DNA from: Chloroflexota bacterium
GTDB taxonomy: Bacteria; Chloroflexota; Dehalococcoidia; SM23-28-2; RBG-16-64-32
DNA: 6,453 nucleotides
NCBI GenBank assembly: GCA_016190405.1
Contig: JACPQO010000082.1
Location: forward strand, 1 to 6,453
Direction of reading: 5' to 3'
Shown: piece after piece, positions 1 through 5,646 of the stretch
Position numbering within the stretch: position 1 is the first letter of the stretch
How the letters are laid out: every line of letters begins with the position of its first letter
Notes under the pieces: generated by a model
What the model saw: only the letters and a program-made list of their open reading frames with translations
Told to the model about the DNA's origin: nothing
Databases searched by the model: none
Translations under genes and position numbers: made by a program

Positions 1-1
1 C

Positions 2-298
2 ATCATCGCCGACACCAAGTTCGAGTTCGCCTGGCTCCAAGACGAGATCATCCTCATCGACGAGTGCCTCACCCCCGACTCCAGCCGCTTCTGGCCCGCC
101 GACCAGTACAAGCGCGGCGGCCCCCAGCCCTCCTTCGACAAGCAGTTCGTCCGCGACTACCTGAACCAGATCGGCTGGGACCGCGAGCCGCCGGCGCCGG
201 AGCTGCCGCCGGACATCGTAGAGAAGACGGCGGAGAAGTATCGCGAGGCGTTCCGCCGCCTCACCGGCCGCGAGCTGGTGCGGCCGGAGACAGTCTGA
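2..298 (+). CDS. purC: SAICAR synthase PurC, C-terminal part (5' end outside window)
   Basis: This is the last 98 residues of phosphoribosylaminoimidazole-succinocarboxamide synthase, which joins CAIR and aspartate using ATP to give SAICAR in cytosolic purine synthesis. The fragment opens with the family signature ADTKFEF (residues 3-9). It continues with [17 protein letters not shown] (about 18-34), then [13 protein letters not shown] (about 42-54), and the typical tail with PPAPELP and a [11 protein letters not shown] segment. All of these are hallmark PurC blocks in the expected order. The signature ends in Ala where Gly is more usual, a mild change. The frame is open to the left edge, so the N-terminal ATP-binding part is missing only because the window begins here. 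The TGA at 296-298 shares its last base with the ATG of the next gene, which suggests co-transcription and translational coupling. Identification is secure. Confidence 0.96.
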   Translation: MIADTKFEFAWLQDEIILIDECLTPDSSRFWPADQYKRGGPQPSFDKQFVRDYLNQIGWDREPPAPELPPDIVEKTAEKYREAFRRLTGRELVRPETV

Positions 299-708
299 TG
301 CCCGCCCCCAGCAGCGAAGTCGAGGAGTTCCTGCGCCAGCCCAACGTGGCTGCCCTGGCCACCGTGCGCCCCGACGGCCGGCCCCACGTCACCCCCGTCT
401 GGTACGACTTCGACGGCAGCGAGTTCACCGTCAGCACGATGCGCAGCACGCAGAAGCTCCAGAACGTGGCCCGCAAGGGGTTCGCCGCCCTCTGCGTCTA
501 CACCCAGGAGCTCCCCTACCGCCTGGTCATCGTCCAGGGGACCGCCCGCGTGGGCAGCCCCCTGGACAACGTCTGGCGCGAGCGGGTCGCCAGTCGCTAT
601 TTGGGCGTGACCGCGGGTCGCCGTTACGTGCAGGACACCGCCGACTGGGACATGATGGCCATCCACATCCGGCCCATCAAGTGGACCACCGAGGGCTTTT
701 CCGACTAG
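298..708 (+). CDS. PPOX-class split-barrel oxidoreductase, probably F420- or FMN-dependent
   Basis: The 136-residue protein resembles the pyridoxamine 5'-phosphate oxidase-like split-barrel superfamily, specifically the small Rv1155-like group often called PPOX-class probable F420-dependent enzymes. The strongest signal is ALATVRPDGRPHVTPVWYDFDG (split as ALATVRPDG, 19-27, and RPHVTPVWYDFDG, 28-40), a first beta-hairpin typical of that group. It is followed by a cofactor-contacting stretch with STMRSTQKLQN (46-56) and an IVQGTARV strand (78-85). Length fits the family, about 130-145 residues. Members act in the cytosol on flavin or deazaflavin cofactors and their substrates vary widely, so no specific reaction can be assigned. 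The start was chosen because its ATG overlaps the purC stop and GGAG lies at 286-289, eight bases upstream. The reading frame stays open back to 64, but that part is antisense to nothing and overlaps purC, so it is not coding. F420 versus FMN cannot be decided from sequence alone. Confidence 0.85.
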   Translation: MPAPSSEVEEFLRQPNVAALATVRPDGRPHVTPVWYDFDGSEFTVSTMRSTQKLQNVARKGFAALCVYTQELPYRLVIVQGTARVGSPLDNVWRERVASRYLGVTAGRRYVQDTADWDMMAIHIRPIKWTTEGFSD

Positions 709-800
709 AAGGAATGCGCATTGTTCGCCATGCGTTGGTCTGAAGTGGCGGCGGCGTTGCGGAAGGCGCGACGTAGCACGACAAGATGCGGCTACCCCAC

Positions 801-866
801 CCCAGATTCCTTCGCGAAGATGTGCGGTGCGGACAAGAGCATCGTCGGCGCTCAGAATGACAGAAG
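801..866. repeat. Degenerate dispersed intergenic repeat (CTCAGAATGACAG type)
   Basis: The stretch has AGATTCCTTCG at 804-814 and CTCAGAATGACAGAAG at 851-866. Read on the minus strand this gives TGTCATTCTGAGCG, then GCGAAGGAATCTGGGG. That arrangement matches a short intergenic repeat seen in many bacterial genomes, whose false translation reads like CHSERSEE; the minus frame here gives FCHSERRR. The inner part contains a perfect palindrome CTTCGCGAAG at 810-819. Compared with the compact form I remember, about 30 bases separate the two ends, so this copy looks diverged or carries an insertion. Only one copy lies in the window, so its repeated nature rests on recognition rather than on counting copies. 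Confidence 0.55.
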
Positions 867-869
867 GAG
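864..869 (+). promoter_or_regulatory. Shine-Dalgarno site deciding the GTG start of the DinB gene
   Basis: AAGGAG sits six bases before the GTG at 876, a near-ideal ribosome binding site. It fixes the start at GTG rather than at the ATG of Met15 downstream. It lies at the outer edge of the dispersed repeat, directly after AATGACAG. Confidence 0.8.
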
Positions 870-875
870 CGGCAG

Positions 876-1457
876 GTGACCCAAGCCGCAGACCCCATAC
901 AGCAGGCGCTTTCCTACATGCGCCATCAGGCGTCGAAGGGGCTGGACAGCCTGGCCGCCCTCATGGAGCGCTCCGCGGAGGACTGGCAGCGCTGCCTCCA
1001 GGGGATGACCGAGGCGCAGGCGGGCTTCCAGCCGCCGCCCACAGGCAACTCCTCGGCTTCGCCGGCCGGGGGCGAGGGACCCAAGTGGTGCGCCAAGGAG
1101 GTGATCGGCCACTTCCTGGCCAGCGAACGGAGCCTCAACCGGCAGGTGGCGGGGCTGGCCGGTGTGGAGCCGCCCTCCGGGCCGGCGCCGGCCGTTCGCG
1201 CCATGGGCGTGCAGTCCACCGAGGACGAGGGGCTTCCGCTGGCCGACCTTAGGCAGAAGCTAATGGCCTTCTTCCAAGAGACCGGGGCCCTGATCGCGTC
1301 CCTGGAGAGGGGCGCCAACCTGGACCAGACCTTCCCCCACCCGGTGTTCGGGCAGCTCAACCCCAAAGAATGGATGGCTTTTCACCGGGTGCACGCCATG
1401 GACCACATCCAGCAGATCGAGAACGTGAAGGCCGCGCCGGGCTACCCGGCCTGTTGA
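876..1457 (+). CDS. DinB-family (DinB/YfiT-like) putative metal-binding protein
   Basis: The 193-residue protein looks like a member of the DinB/YfiT four-helix-bundle superfamily. These proteins bind a divalent metal through three histidines; many act as thiol-dependent transferases (bacillithiol, mycothiol or similar) or are stress-linked enzymes of unknown substrate. The expected ligands are visible: His79 in EVIGHFLASE (75-84), and His173 and His177 in the HxxxH motif of FHRVHAMDHIQQIE (169-182). HPVFGQLNPKEWMAFH just before it is also typical of the last helix region. The N-terminal helix (about 8-45) precedes a proline/glycine-rich loop (52-70). Start is GTG with AAGGAG six bases upstream. 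The gene ends four bases before purS, so the two are probably co-transcribed. The substrate is unknown, and its place in a purine cluster does not by itself reveal the role. Confidence 0.82.
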   Translation: MTQAADPIQQALSYMRHQASKGLDSLAALMERSAEDWQRCLQGMTEAQAGFQPPPTGNSSASPAGGEGPKWCAKEVIGHFLASERSLNRQVAGLAGVEPPSGPAPAVRAMGVQSTEDEGLPLADLRQKLMAFFQETGALIASLERGANLDQTFPHPVFGQLNPKEWMAFHRVHAMDHIQQIENVKAAPGYPAC

Positions 1458-1461
1458 GCCC

Positions 1462-1713
1462 ATGTTCCTGGCCCGCGTCTACGTCACCCTGAAGCCCACG
1501 GTCAACGACCCGCAGGGGCTGACGATCAAGGGCGCCCTCCACTCTCTGGGCTTCGCCGACGTGGCTTCGGTCCGCGCCGGCAAGTACATGGAGATCCGGC
1601 TGAACGCCGCTAAGCGCAAGCAGGCGGAAGCGCAGGTCAAGGAGATGTGCCGCAAGCTGCTGGCCAATCCGGTCATCGAGGACTTCCGCTTCGAGCTGGA
1701 GGAGGCGGGCTAG
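1462..1713 (+). CDS. purS: FGAM synthase subunit PurS
   Basis: PurS is the small subunit of the three-part formylglycinamidine ribonucleotide synthase. It bridges the glutaminase PurQ and the synthetase PurL, which convert FGAR to FGAM with ATP and glutamine. The 83-residue length is standard. Conserved blocks are ARVYVTLKPTVNDPQG (4-19), ALHSLGFADVASVRAGKYMEIRL (as ALHSLGF, 25-31, and VRAGKYMEIRL, about 37-47), and the C-terminal KLLANPVIEDFRFELEE. The ATG at 1462 lies four bases after the DinB stop and gives the usual N-terminus; no strong Shine-Dalgarno is seen, so translation probably depends on coupling. In Bacillus and many other bacteria purS is followed at once by purQ and purL, but here it ends the strand group and faces hisB. 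purQ and purL must therefore lie elsewhere. Confidence 0.95.
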   Translation: MFLARVYVTLKPTVNDPQGLTIKGALHSLGFADVASVRAGKYMEIRLNAAKRKQAEAQVKEMCRKLLANPVIEDFRFELEEAG

Positions 1714-1725
1714 CTCCCGCTCAAG

Positions 1726-1798
1726 CCAGCAAACCAGCAAACCAACCAACCACTGGCTGTACGGGGTTCCCTGGTTTGTGGGTTCTCTGGTTTGCTGG
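1726..1798. repeat. Inverted and tandem CCAGCAAA/TTTGCTGG repeat between convergent genes
   Basis: A perfect 12-base inverted repeat, CCAGCAAACCAG at 1726-1737 and CTGGTTTGCTGG at 1787-1798, flanks a loop of 49 bases. The left arm is itself a tandem of CCAGCAAA (1726-1733, 1734-1741) running into CCAACCAACC. The right arm holds two 16-base units beginning CTGGTTTG (1771-1786 and 1787-1802) that agree at 13 of 16 positions. Alternative pairings are possible because of the tandem units, for example CAAACC 1738-1743 with GGTTTG 1773-1778. Its place between the stops of purS and hisB fits a two-way transcription end or an mRNA-end hairpin. There is no T-run after either arm, so I do not call it a classical intrinsic terminator. 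It could equally be a dispersed repeat. Confidence 0.6.
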
Positions 1799-1827
1799 TT
1801 CCCGGGGATTCGGGGCCAGGGCGGGGG

Positions 1828-2421
1828 CTACAGCACGTCCTTCGTGCTCGGGATCTCCCCCGCGATCCGCTCGTCGATGCGAACGGCATCGCGTAGAGCC
1901 CGGGCCAGCGCCTTGAAGGCTGCCTCGGCGCGGTGGTGGTCGTTGGCCCCGGCCAGCAACCGAACGTGCAGGTTGAGCCGGCCCTCCTGGGCGAAGGCGC
2001 CCAGCAGGTGCTCGATGTTCTCCGTGGGCAGCTCGCCCAGCACCTCGCGGTCGAAGCTGGCCTCGATGCCGGCGTAGGGGCGGCCGCCCAGGTCGACGGC
2101 CACCAGGGCCAGCGCCTCGTCCAGGGGGACGACGGCGTGGCCGAACCGCGAGATGCCCCGCCGCTCGCCCAGCGCCTGGTCGAACGCCTGCCCCAGCACG
2201 AGCCCCACATCCTCCACCAGGTGGTGCGGGTCGCGTTCGATGTCTCCGCTCGCCTCTATCGTTATGTCGAACAAGCCGTGCCGCGCCACCTGCTCCAGCA
2301 GGTGGTCCAGCATGCCGATGCCGGTGGAAACCTCGTGGCGGCCGCTGCCGTCCAGCTCCAGCTCGACGGAGACCCGCGTCTCCCGCGTCTCCCGCTTGAC
2401 CGAGGCACGTCTACTTGCCAA
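1828..2421 (-). CDS. hisB: Imidazoleglycerol-phosphate dehydratase HisB
   Basis: This 197-residue enzyme removes water from imidazoleglycerol phosphate to give imidazoleacetol phosphate, the substrate of HisC next door. It is the single-function form, without the phosphatase domain found in E. coli HisB. Family blocks appear in order: TGIGMLDHLLEQVARHGLFD (33-52), DPHHLVEDVG (64-73) with metal-binding His66, His67 and Glu70, VPLDEALALVAVDL (98-111), and the second metal site NDHHRAEAAFKALARAL (160-176) with His162, His163 and Glu166. The tail is IPSTKDVL, with Asp where Gly is common. The start is TTG, chosen because GGAG lies six bases upstream (2428-2431), the length becomes normal, and the family N-terminus begins just after. 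A longer frame reaches 2697, but that part lies antisense-free inside hisC and has no family similarity. The gene overlaps the hisC end by 11 bases, implying coupled translation. Confidence 0.95.
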   Translation of the reverse strand: MASRRASVKRETRETRVSVELELDGSGRHEVSTGIGMLDHLLEQVARHGLFDITIEASGDIERDPHHLVEDVGLVLGQAFDQALGERRGISRFGHAVVPLDEALALVAVDLGGRPYAGIEASFDREVLGELPTENIEHLLGAFAQEGRLNLHVRLLAGANDHHRAEAAFKALARALRDAVRIDERIAGEIPSTKDVL

Positions 2422-3469
2422 CGCCCGCTCCAATCTCTTCCAGCGCCTCCAGCAGGCGGCCTGTGTGCTCCGGCCTGCCCACGCTGATGCGCAGGCAGTT
2501 GCGGACCCCGGGCGCGTCGAAGTAGCGTACCAGGATGCCCTGCTGGCGCAGGCGGTCGCGTACCTCCCGGGCCAGGCGCCCGCGGACCTCGCAGAGCAGG
2601 AAGTTCGCCTGCGAGGGGTAAGGCCGCAGCCAGGAGAAGCCGGCCAAGCGCTGCCGCAGCCGCTCCCGCTCGGAGACGATGGCCTCGACGTGCTCACGCA
2701 GCGTGGCAGGATCCTCCAGAGATGCGAGGACGGCCACCTCGGCCGCGACGTTCAAGTTGTACGGCATCTTGATCTTGCGCATGGCCTGGGCCAGCGGCTC
2801 GGGGAAGACCCCGTAGCCCACCCGCAGCCCGGCCAGACCTGCCCACTTACTGAACGTCCGAACGACGCCGAGGTTATTCCGCCCCTTCACCATGTGGACG
2901 AAACTCTCCCCGGCGAACTCGGCGTAGGCCTCGTCCACCAGCACCATGGCGCGCTGGCGCAGCAGCCGCTCCAGGTGCTCCCCGGGCAGGGCGTTACCCG
3001 TCGGGTTGTTGGGCGAGGCCAGGAACACCAGCTTGGCGCCGTCGCTCAGGGCCACCTCCATGGCCGGCAGGTCCAGGCCGAAGTCCTCGCGCCGGGGCGC
3101 CTCCACCAGCCGGGCCGAGTGGACACGGCTCAGGAACTCGTACATGCCGAAGGTGGGCGGCGCGTTCAGGACGACATCGCCCGGCGACAGCAAGAGCCGG
3201 GCCACCAGGTCCAGCAGCTCGTCCGAGCCGCTGCCCAGAACGATCTGCTCCGGGTCCACGCCAACGTACCCAGCGACGGCCTCCCGGATGCGCCGCTGCT
3301 CGGGGTCCGGGTAGATGTGGTAGTAGGGGAACCGCGACAACGCCTCCGCCACCCTGGGCGAAGGGCCGTACGGATTTTCGTTGCCGTCCAGCTTGACGAC
3401 CCGATCCTCGGCGATTCCCAACCGGCGCGCCACCACGTCCACGGGCTCGATGGGCTCATAGCCGGGCAT
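2411..3469 (-). CDS. hisC: Histidinol-phosphate aminotransferase HisC
   Basis: HisC is a PLP-dependent fold-type I aminotransferase that moves the amino group of glutamate to imidazoleacetol phosphate, giving histidinol phosphate. From the ATG the protein has 352 residues. Motifs in order are NENPYGPSP (30-38), GSGSDELLDL (79-88), NAPPTFGMYEF (102-112), SPNNPTGN (152-159), DEAYAEF (179-185) with the PLP-ring aspartate, and TFSKWAGLAGLRVGYG (205-220) with Lys208 as the expected Schiff-base lysine. A late CLRISVGRPE block provides the substrate-carboxylate arginine. The ATG at 3469 is the only conventional start nearby but has no Shine-Dalgarno and begins only three residues before the conserved Tyr. 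A CTG at 3532 with GGGGAGG five bases upstream would add 21 residues and may be the real start; see the findings. The 3' end overlaps hisB. Function is secure; the 5' end is not. Confidence 0.95.
   Translation of the reverse strand: MPGYEPIEPVDVVARRLGIAEDRVVKLDGNENPYGPSPRVAEALSRFPYYHIYPDPEQRRIREAVAGYVGVDPEQIVLGSGSDELLDLVARLLLSPGDVVLNAPPTFGMYEFLSRVHSARLVEAPRREDFGLDLPAMEVALSDGAKLVFLASPNNPTGNALPGEHLERLLRQRAMVLVDEAYAEFAGESFVHMVKGRNNLGVVRTFSKWAGLAGLRVGYGVFPEPLAQAMRKIKMPYNLNVAAEVAVLASLEDPATLREHVEAIVSERERLRQRLAGFSWLRPYPSQANFLLCEVRGRLAREVRDRLRQQGILVRYFDAPGVRNCLRISVGRPEHTGRLLEALEEIGAGVGK
2428..2431 (-). promoter_or_regulatory. Shine-Dalgarno site deciding the TTG start of hisB
   Basis: On the minus strand GGAG precedes the TTG at 2421-2419 by six bases (spacer CGGGCG). 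No ATG or GTG lies in frame nearby, so this site is the main support for the TTG start. It is located inside the last codons of hisC. Confidence 0.7.
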
Positions 3470-3528
3470 GGCCAGGAGGTCGGCGCGGGCCAGCGCCAGG
3501 GCCTCTTGCTGTCGCTGCGCTCTGTCCT

Positions 3529-4869
3529 TCAGGGCTGCCTCCCCAGGCGGCGTTCCACGGCGGCGGCGTGTCCGGTCAGCCCCTCGGCGCGGGCGATGGC
3601 CGCTGCCGGAGGGCCGGCCTTCGCGGTCGCACCGTCGTCCAGAGCAACCACGCTGGTGACCTTCAAGAAGTCGTGGACGCCCAACGGTGAGCCGTAGGCG
3701 GCGCTGCCGCCGGTGGGCATCACGTGGCTCGGGCCCGCAGTGTAGTCGCCGATGGACTCCACGGAGGCGGCTCCGACGAACACGCAGCCCGCGTTGCGCA
3801 CGCGTTCCAGTAGCCGTTCGGCGTCCGTCACGTGCAGGCAGAGGTGCTCCGGCGCGAACTCGCTGGCCAGTTCGACAGCTTCCTCCAGCGAGGCGACCAC
3901 GGCGATGCCGCCGCGGGCCTCCAGGCTGGCCCGGGCCACCGACGCCCGCTCCAGGGCGTCCAGCTGCGCCCGTATCTGGCCGCCGACGGCATCCGCCAGT
4001 TCTTCGGAGGTGGTGAGCAAAGCAGCGACGGCCAGCTCGTCGTGCTCGGCCCCGGCCAGGAGGTCGGCCGCCACCAGCGACGGGTCGGCGTCCCCATCGG
4101 CTATCACCAGCGTCTCGGAAGGGCCGAACAGGCCATCGATCCCCACCTCGCCGTAGAGCTTCCTCTTGGCCAGGGTGACGAAGATGTTGCCGGGGCCGCA
4201 CACCTTGTCGACCCTGGGGACCGTCTCCGTGCCGTAGGCCATGGCCGCGATGCCCTGGACGCCGCCGGCCCGGAACACGCGGGCCACGCCGGCGATCTCG
4301 GCGGCGACGAGCTTGAGGGGGGAGACGCTGGCGTCCTCCAGGGCGGGCGTCGTCATCACGATTTCAGTCACGCCGGCCACCTGCGCCGGTATCGCGGTCA
4401 TGAGCACCGTCGATGGGTAGACCACCCTGGTCCCGGGCACGTAGATGCCCACCCGCTCCAGCGGCCGGACGAGCTGACCGATGCCGTCCTCTCGAAAGCT
4501 GCGCAGGGAGTGGCTGAGCTGGCGCTGGTGGAAGGCGCGGATGCGGTCCGCCGCCTGCTCGAGGGCGGCCACCAGCGGTGGGTCTACCTGCGGGCGAGCC
4601 GCCTGGATCTCCTCCGGCGAGACCTCCAGGGAGATGCTGGACAGAGTGCCGTGGACGCCGTCCACGTCCTCGTTGTAGCGCAGGACGGCGGCGTCGCCTT
4701 CCTCCTTAACGTCGCGCAGGATGCGCTCCACCACGGCCTCGACATCCAGCTCGGCGCCGAAGACGCGGCGTATCTCCTCGCGGACGGATGCCGGCAGCTC
4801 ACGGGCCTCCAGCGCGACCCGCCGCAGCACCGTGTCTCGGGCCTCGGCGGCCCCACGGGCTAGGCGCAC
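3529..4869 (-). CDS. hisD: Histidinol dehydrogenase HisD
   Basis: HisD carries out the last two steps of histidine synthesis, oxidising histidinol through the aldehyde to histidine with two NAD+; it is a zinc enzyme acting as a dimer. The 446-residue product shows RDVKEEGDAAVLRYN (52-66), VGIYVPGTRVVYPSTVLM (140-157), AYGTETVPRVDKVCGPGN (211-228), GPSETLVIAD (249-258), AGAEHDELA (272-280), FAPEHLCLHV (338-347) with the catalytic pair Glu341-His342, GDYTAGPSHVMPT (374-386), and a final GHAAAV with metal-ligand His434. Two positions differ from the classical enzyme: Gly273 stands where the zinc ligand Gln259 of E. coli would be, and Ser381 replaces the usual Asn before His. The start is GTG with AAGGGG eight bases upstream; it overlaps the previous gene by 10 bases. 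A second GTG at 4830 would give 433 residues, closer to the usual length. The assignment is firm. Confidence 0.94.
   Translation of the reverse strand: MRLARGAAEARDTVLRRVALEARELPASVREEIRRVFGAELDVEAVVERILRDVKEEGDAAVLRYNEDVDGVHGTLSSISLEVSPEEIQAARPQVDPPLVAALEQAADRIRAFHQRQLSHSLRSFREDGIGQLVRPLERVGIYVPGTRVVYPSTVLMTAIPAQVAGVTEIVMTTPALEDASVSPLKLVAAEIAGVARVFRAGGVQGIAAMAYGTETVPRVDKVCGPGNIFVTLAKRKLYGEVGIDGLFGPSETLVIADGDADPSLVAADLLAGAEHDELAVAALLTTSEELADAVGGQIRAQLDALERASVARASLEARGGIAVVASLEEAVELASEFAPEHLCLHVTDAERLLERVRNAGCVFVGAASVESIGDYTAGPSHVMPTGGSAAYGSPLGVHDFLKVTSVVALDDGATAKAGPPAAAIARAEGLTGHAAAVERRLGRQP
3538..3544 (-). promoter_or_regulatory. Candidate Shine-Dalgarno for a CTG start of hisC
   Basis: GGGGAGG on the minus strand, within the last codons of hisD, lies five bases before a CTG at 3532-3530. 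That CTG overlaps the hisD stop as CTGA and is in frame with hisC. The motif also encodes part of HisD (LGRQP end), so its match could be chance. Confidence 0.5.
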
Positions 4870-5618
4870 TCCAGGTACCCCTTCACCGCCTCCAGGCTCC
4901 TGTTGAGCGACTCCTCAGCGAAGGCCTGGACGCGTTCCTCGGTCAGATAGCGCAGCGTCTCATCGACCAGGTCGGGCAGCGAGCGGACGAACTCCTGGAA
5001 CGCCTCCGGAGATTCGATGCCGGCCTCCCGCAGGTGCCGTCCCGCCACGTAGCGAAAGCGGTCCCAGTCCGGCGGGTGGTTCACCACGTCGATCATCACT
5101 TCCTGCCAGCGGCGCAGAGTGTCGCCGTCGATGAAGTCGATCTCCAGGGCCAGATCACAATGGGCCACTGCGTCCAGGACGTGGGCCATGAGCTGGCGCT
5201 GGGAGCGCTTCTCGCGGTCCATGGAGAACTGCATGGCCCGGTCCATGATGTTGGCCCTCAGGTTCCCGCCCAGGGGCGACCGCTCGCCGAAGAAGGGGCG
5301 GTAGATGGCGGTGATCCAGGTCTCGTCCATGACCAGGTGGGTCAGATAGCCCGCCACGAAGGCAGCCGTCGGCCCGCTCAGAGCGGCGGGCTGGGCCAGG
5401 CGGGGGAAAGCCTCGAAGAGGCTCGCCACACCGCTCTGCTCCTCGAAGCTGCCCAGGTTGAAGAAATGCGTCCGCTCTCTCTCCCAACGGGTGATGACGC
5501 GGATGTCGGGGGCCGTGGAGCCCAGGTAGAGGCTCCCCCGCGCTGCGTCGAGGACGCGGTGGCGGAGGCGGTCGGCCACGTCTTTGGCAACGACGGTGTG
5601 TAGACCGAGAGGAGGCAT
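4860..5618 (-). CDS. Zinc-dependent phospholipase C-like protein (putative)
   Basis: The 252-residue protein resembles bacterial proteins grouped with zinc-dependent phospholipase C (the PF00882 type). The features seen are an N-terminal MPPLGLHTVVAKDV with His7, a YLGSTAPDIRV block (31-41) with Asp38, RTHFFNLGSF (49-58) with His51, and a helix AGYLTHLVMDETW (89-101) with His94 and Asp98 as an HxxxD pair. This spacing fits part of the metal-binding set of the phospholipase C/P1 nuclease fold. The C-terminal half (about 120-252) is charged and helical with no motif I recognise. There is no signal peptide or membrane segment, so it is probably cytosolic, unlike the secreted clostridial toxins. 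The ATG at 5618 is chosen because similarity begins there; only a weak AGGG lies upstream. It sits 28 bases after hisG and overlaps hisD, so it is part of the his operon, but no histidine role is known to me. The substrate is unknown. Confidence 0.68.
   Translation of the reverse strand: MPPLGLHTVVAKDVADRLRHRVLDAARGSLYLGSTAPDIRVITRWERERTHFFNLGSFEEQSGVASLFEAFPRLAQPAALSGPTAAFVAGYLTHLVMDETWITAIYRPFFGERSPLGGNLRANIMDRAMQFSMDREKRSQRQLMAHVLDAVAHCDLALEIDFIDGDTLRRWQEVMIDVVNHPPDWDRFRYVAGRHLREAGIESPEAFQEFVRSLPDLVDETLRYLTEERVQAFAEESLNRSLEAVKGYLECA
4878..4883 (-). promoter_or_regulatory. Shine-Dalgarno site supporting the GTG start of hisD
   Basis: AAGGGG on the minus strand precedes the GTG at 4869-4867 by eight bases. 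It lies within the last codons of the PLC-like gene, in keeping with coupled translation across the 10-base overlap. Confidence 0.55.
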
Positions 5619-5646
5619 TTTGCACGCTGACCCTGGGCCAATTGTA

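Larger units (their letters stand above)
709..875. other. Intergenic gap between the oxidoreductase and the DinB gene
   Basis: This 167-base gap is the longest non-coding stretch in the plus-strand group. It holds the degenerate dispersed repeat listed separately (about 801-866), a perfect ten-base palindrome AATGCGCATT at 713-722 just after the oxidoreductase stop, and the Shine-Dalgarno of the downstream gene. No convincing -35/-10 promoter pair or U-tailed hairpin was seen. No short open frame in it has a convincing start or recognisable product. Confidence 0.6.

Noticed and set aside
64..297. Upstream extension of the split-barrel oxidoreductase frame
   Set aside because: It overlaps the well-conserved PurC C-terminus in another frame; the ATG at 298 has a good Shine-Dalgarno and gives the family length.
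721..760. Possible promoter with TTGTTC as a -35 element
   Set aside because: No acceptable -10 hexamer lies at 16-18 bases downstream in this GC-rich stretch.
677..898. Minus-strand small open frame of 73 codons between the oxidoreductase and DinB genes
   Set aside because: Its CHSER-like translation is the familiar false product of the dispersed intergenic repeat, not a protein.
1726..1802. Possible classical intrinsic terminator
   Set aside because: The loop is 49 bases and no T-run follows the stem on either strand, so it is listed as a repeat only.
1714..1827. Possible CRISPR array from short repeats
   Set aside because: The units are 8 to 16 bases, adjacent and degenerate, with no uniform spacers and no cas genes.
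2422..2697. N-terminal extension of the hisB frame into hisC
   Set aside because: The added residues are Ser/Arg/Ala-rich without similarity to HisB, and the TTG at 2421 with GGAG gives the normal length.
2153..3697. Long plus-strand open frame of 514 codons opposite hisB, hisC and hisD
   Set aside because: It is antisense to three clearly identified his genes and its translation is low-complexity, rich in Gln, Arg and His with no family motifs. High GC content removes stops from opposite frames.
3533..4201. Extension of the hisC frame back through hisD
   Set aside because: It is Arg/Gly-rich shadow sequence out of frame with HisD and has no aminotransferase motifs.
3832..4863. Plus-strand open frame of 343 codons opposite hisD
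   Set aside because: It mirrors hisD codons and shows no recognisable domain; HisD motifs on the minus strand account for the region.
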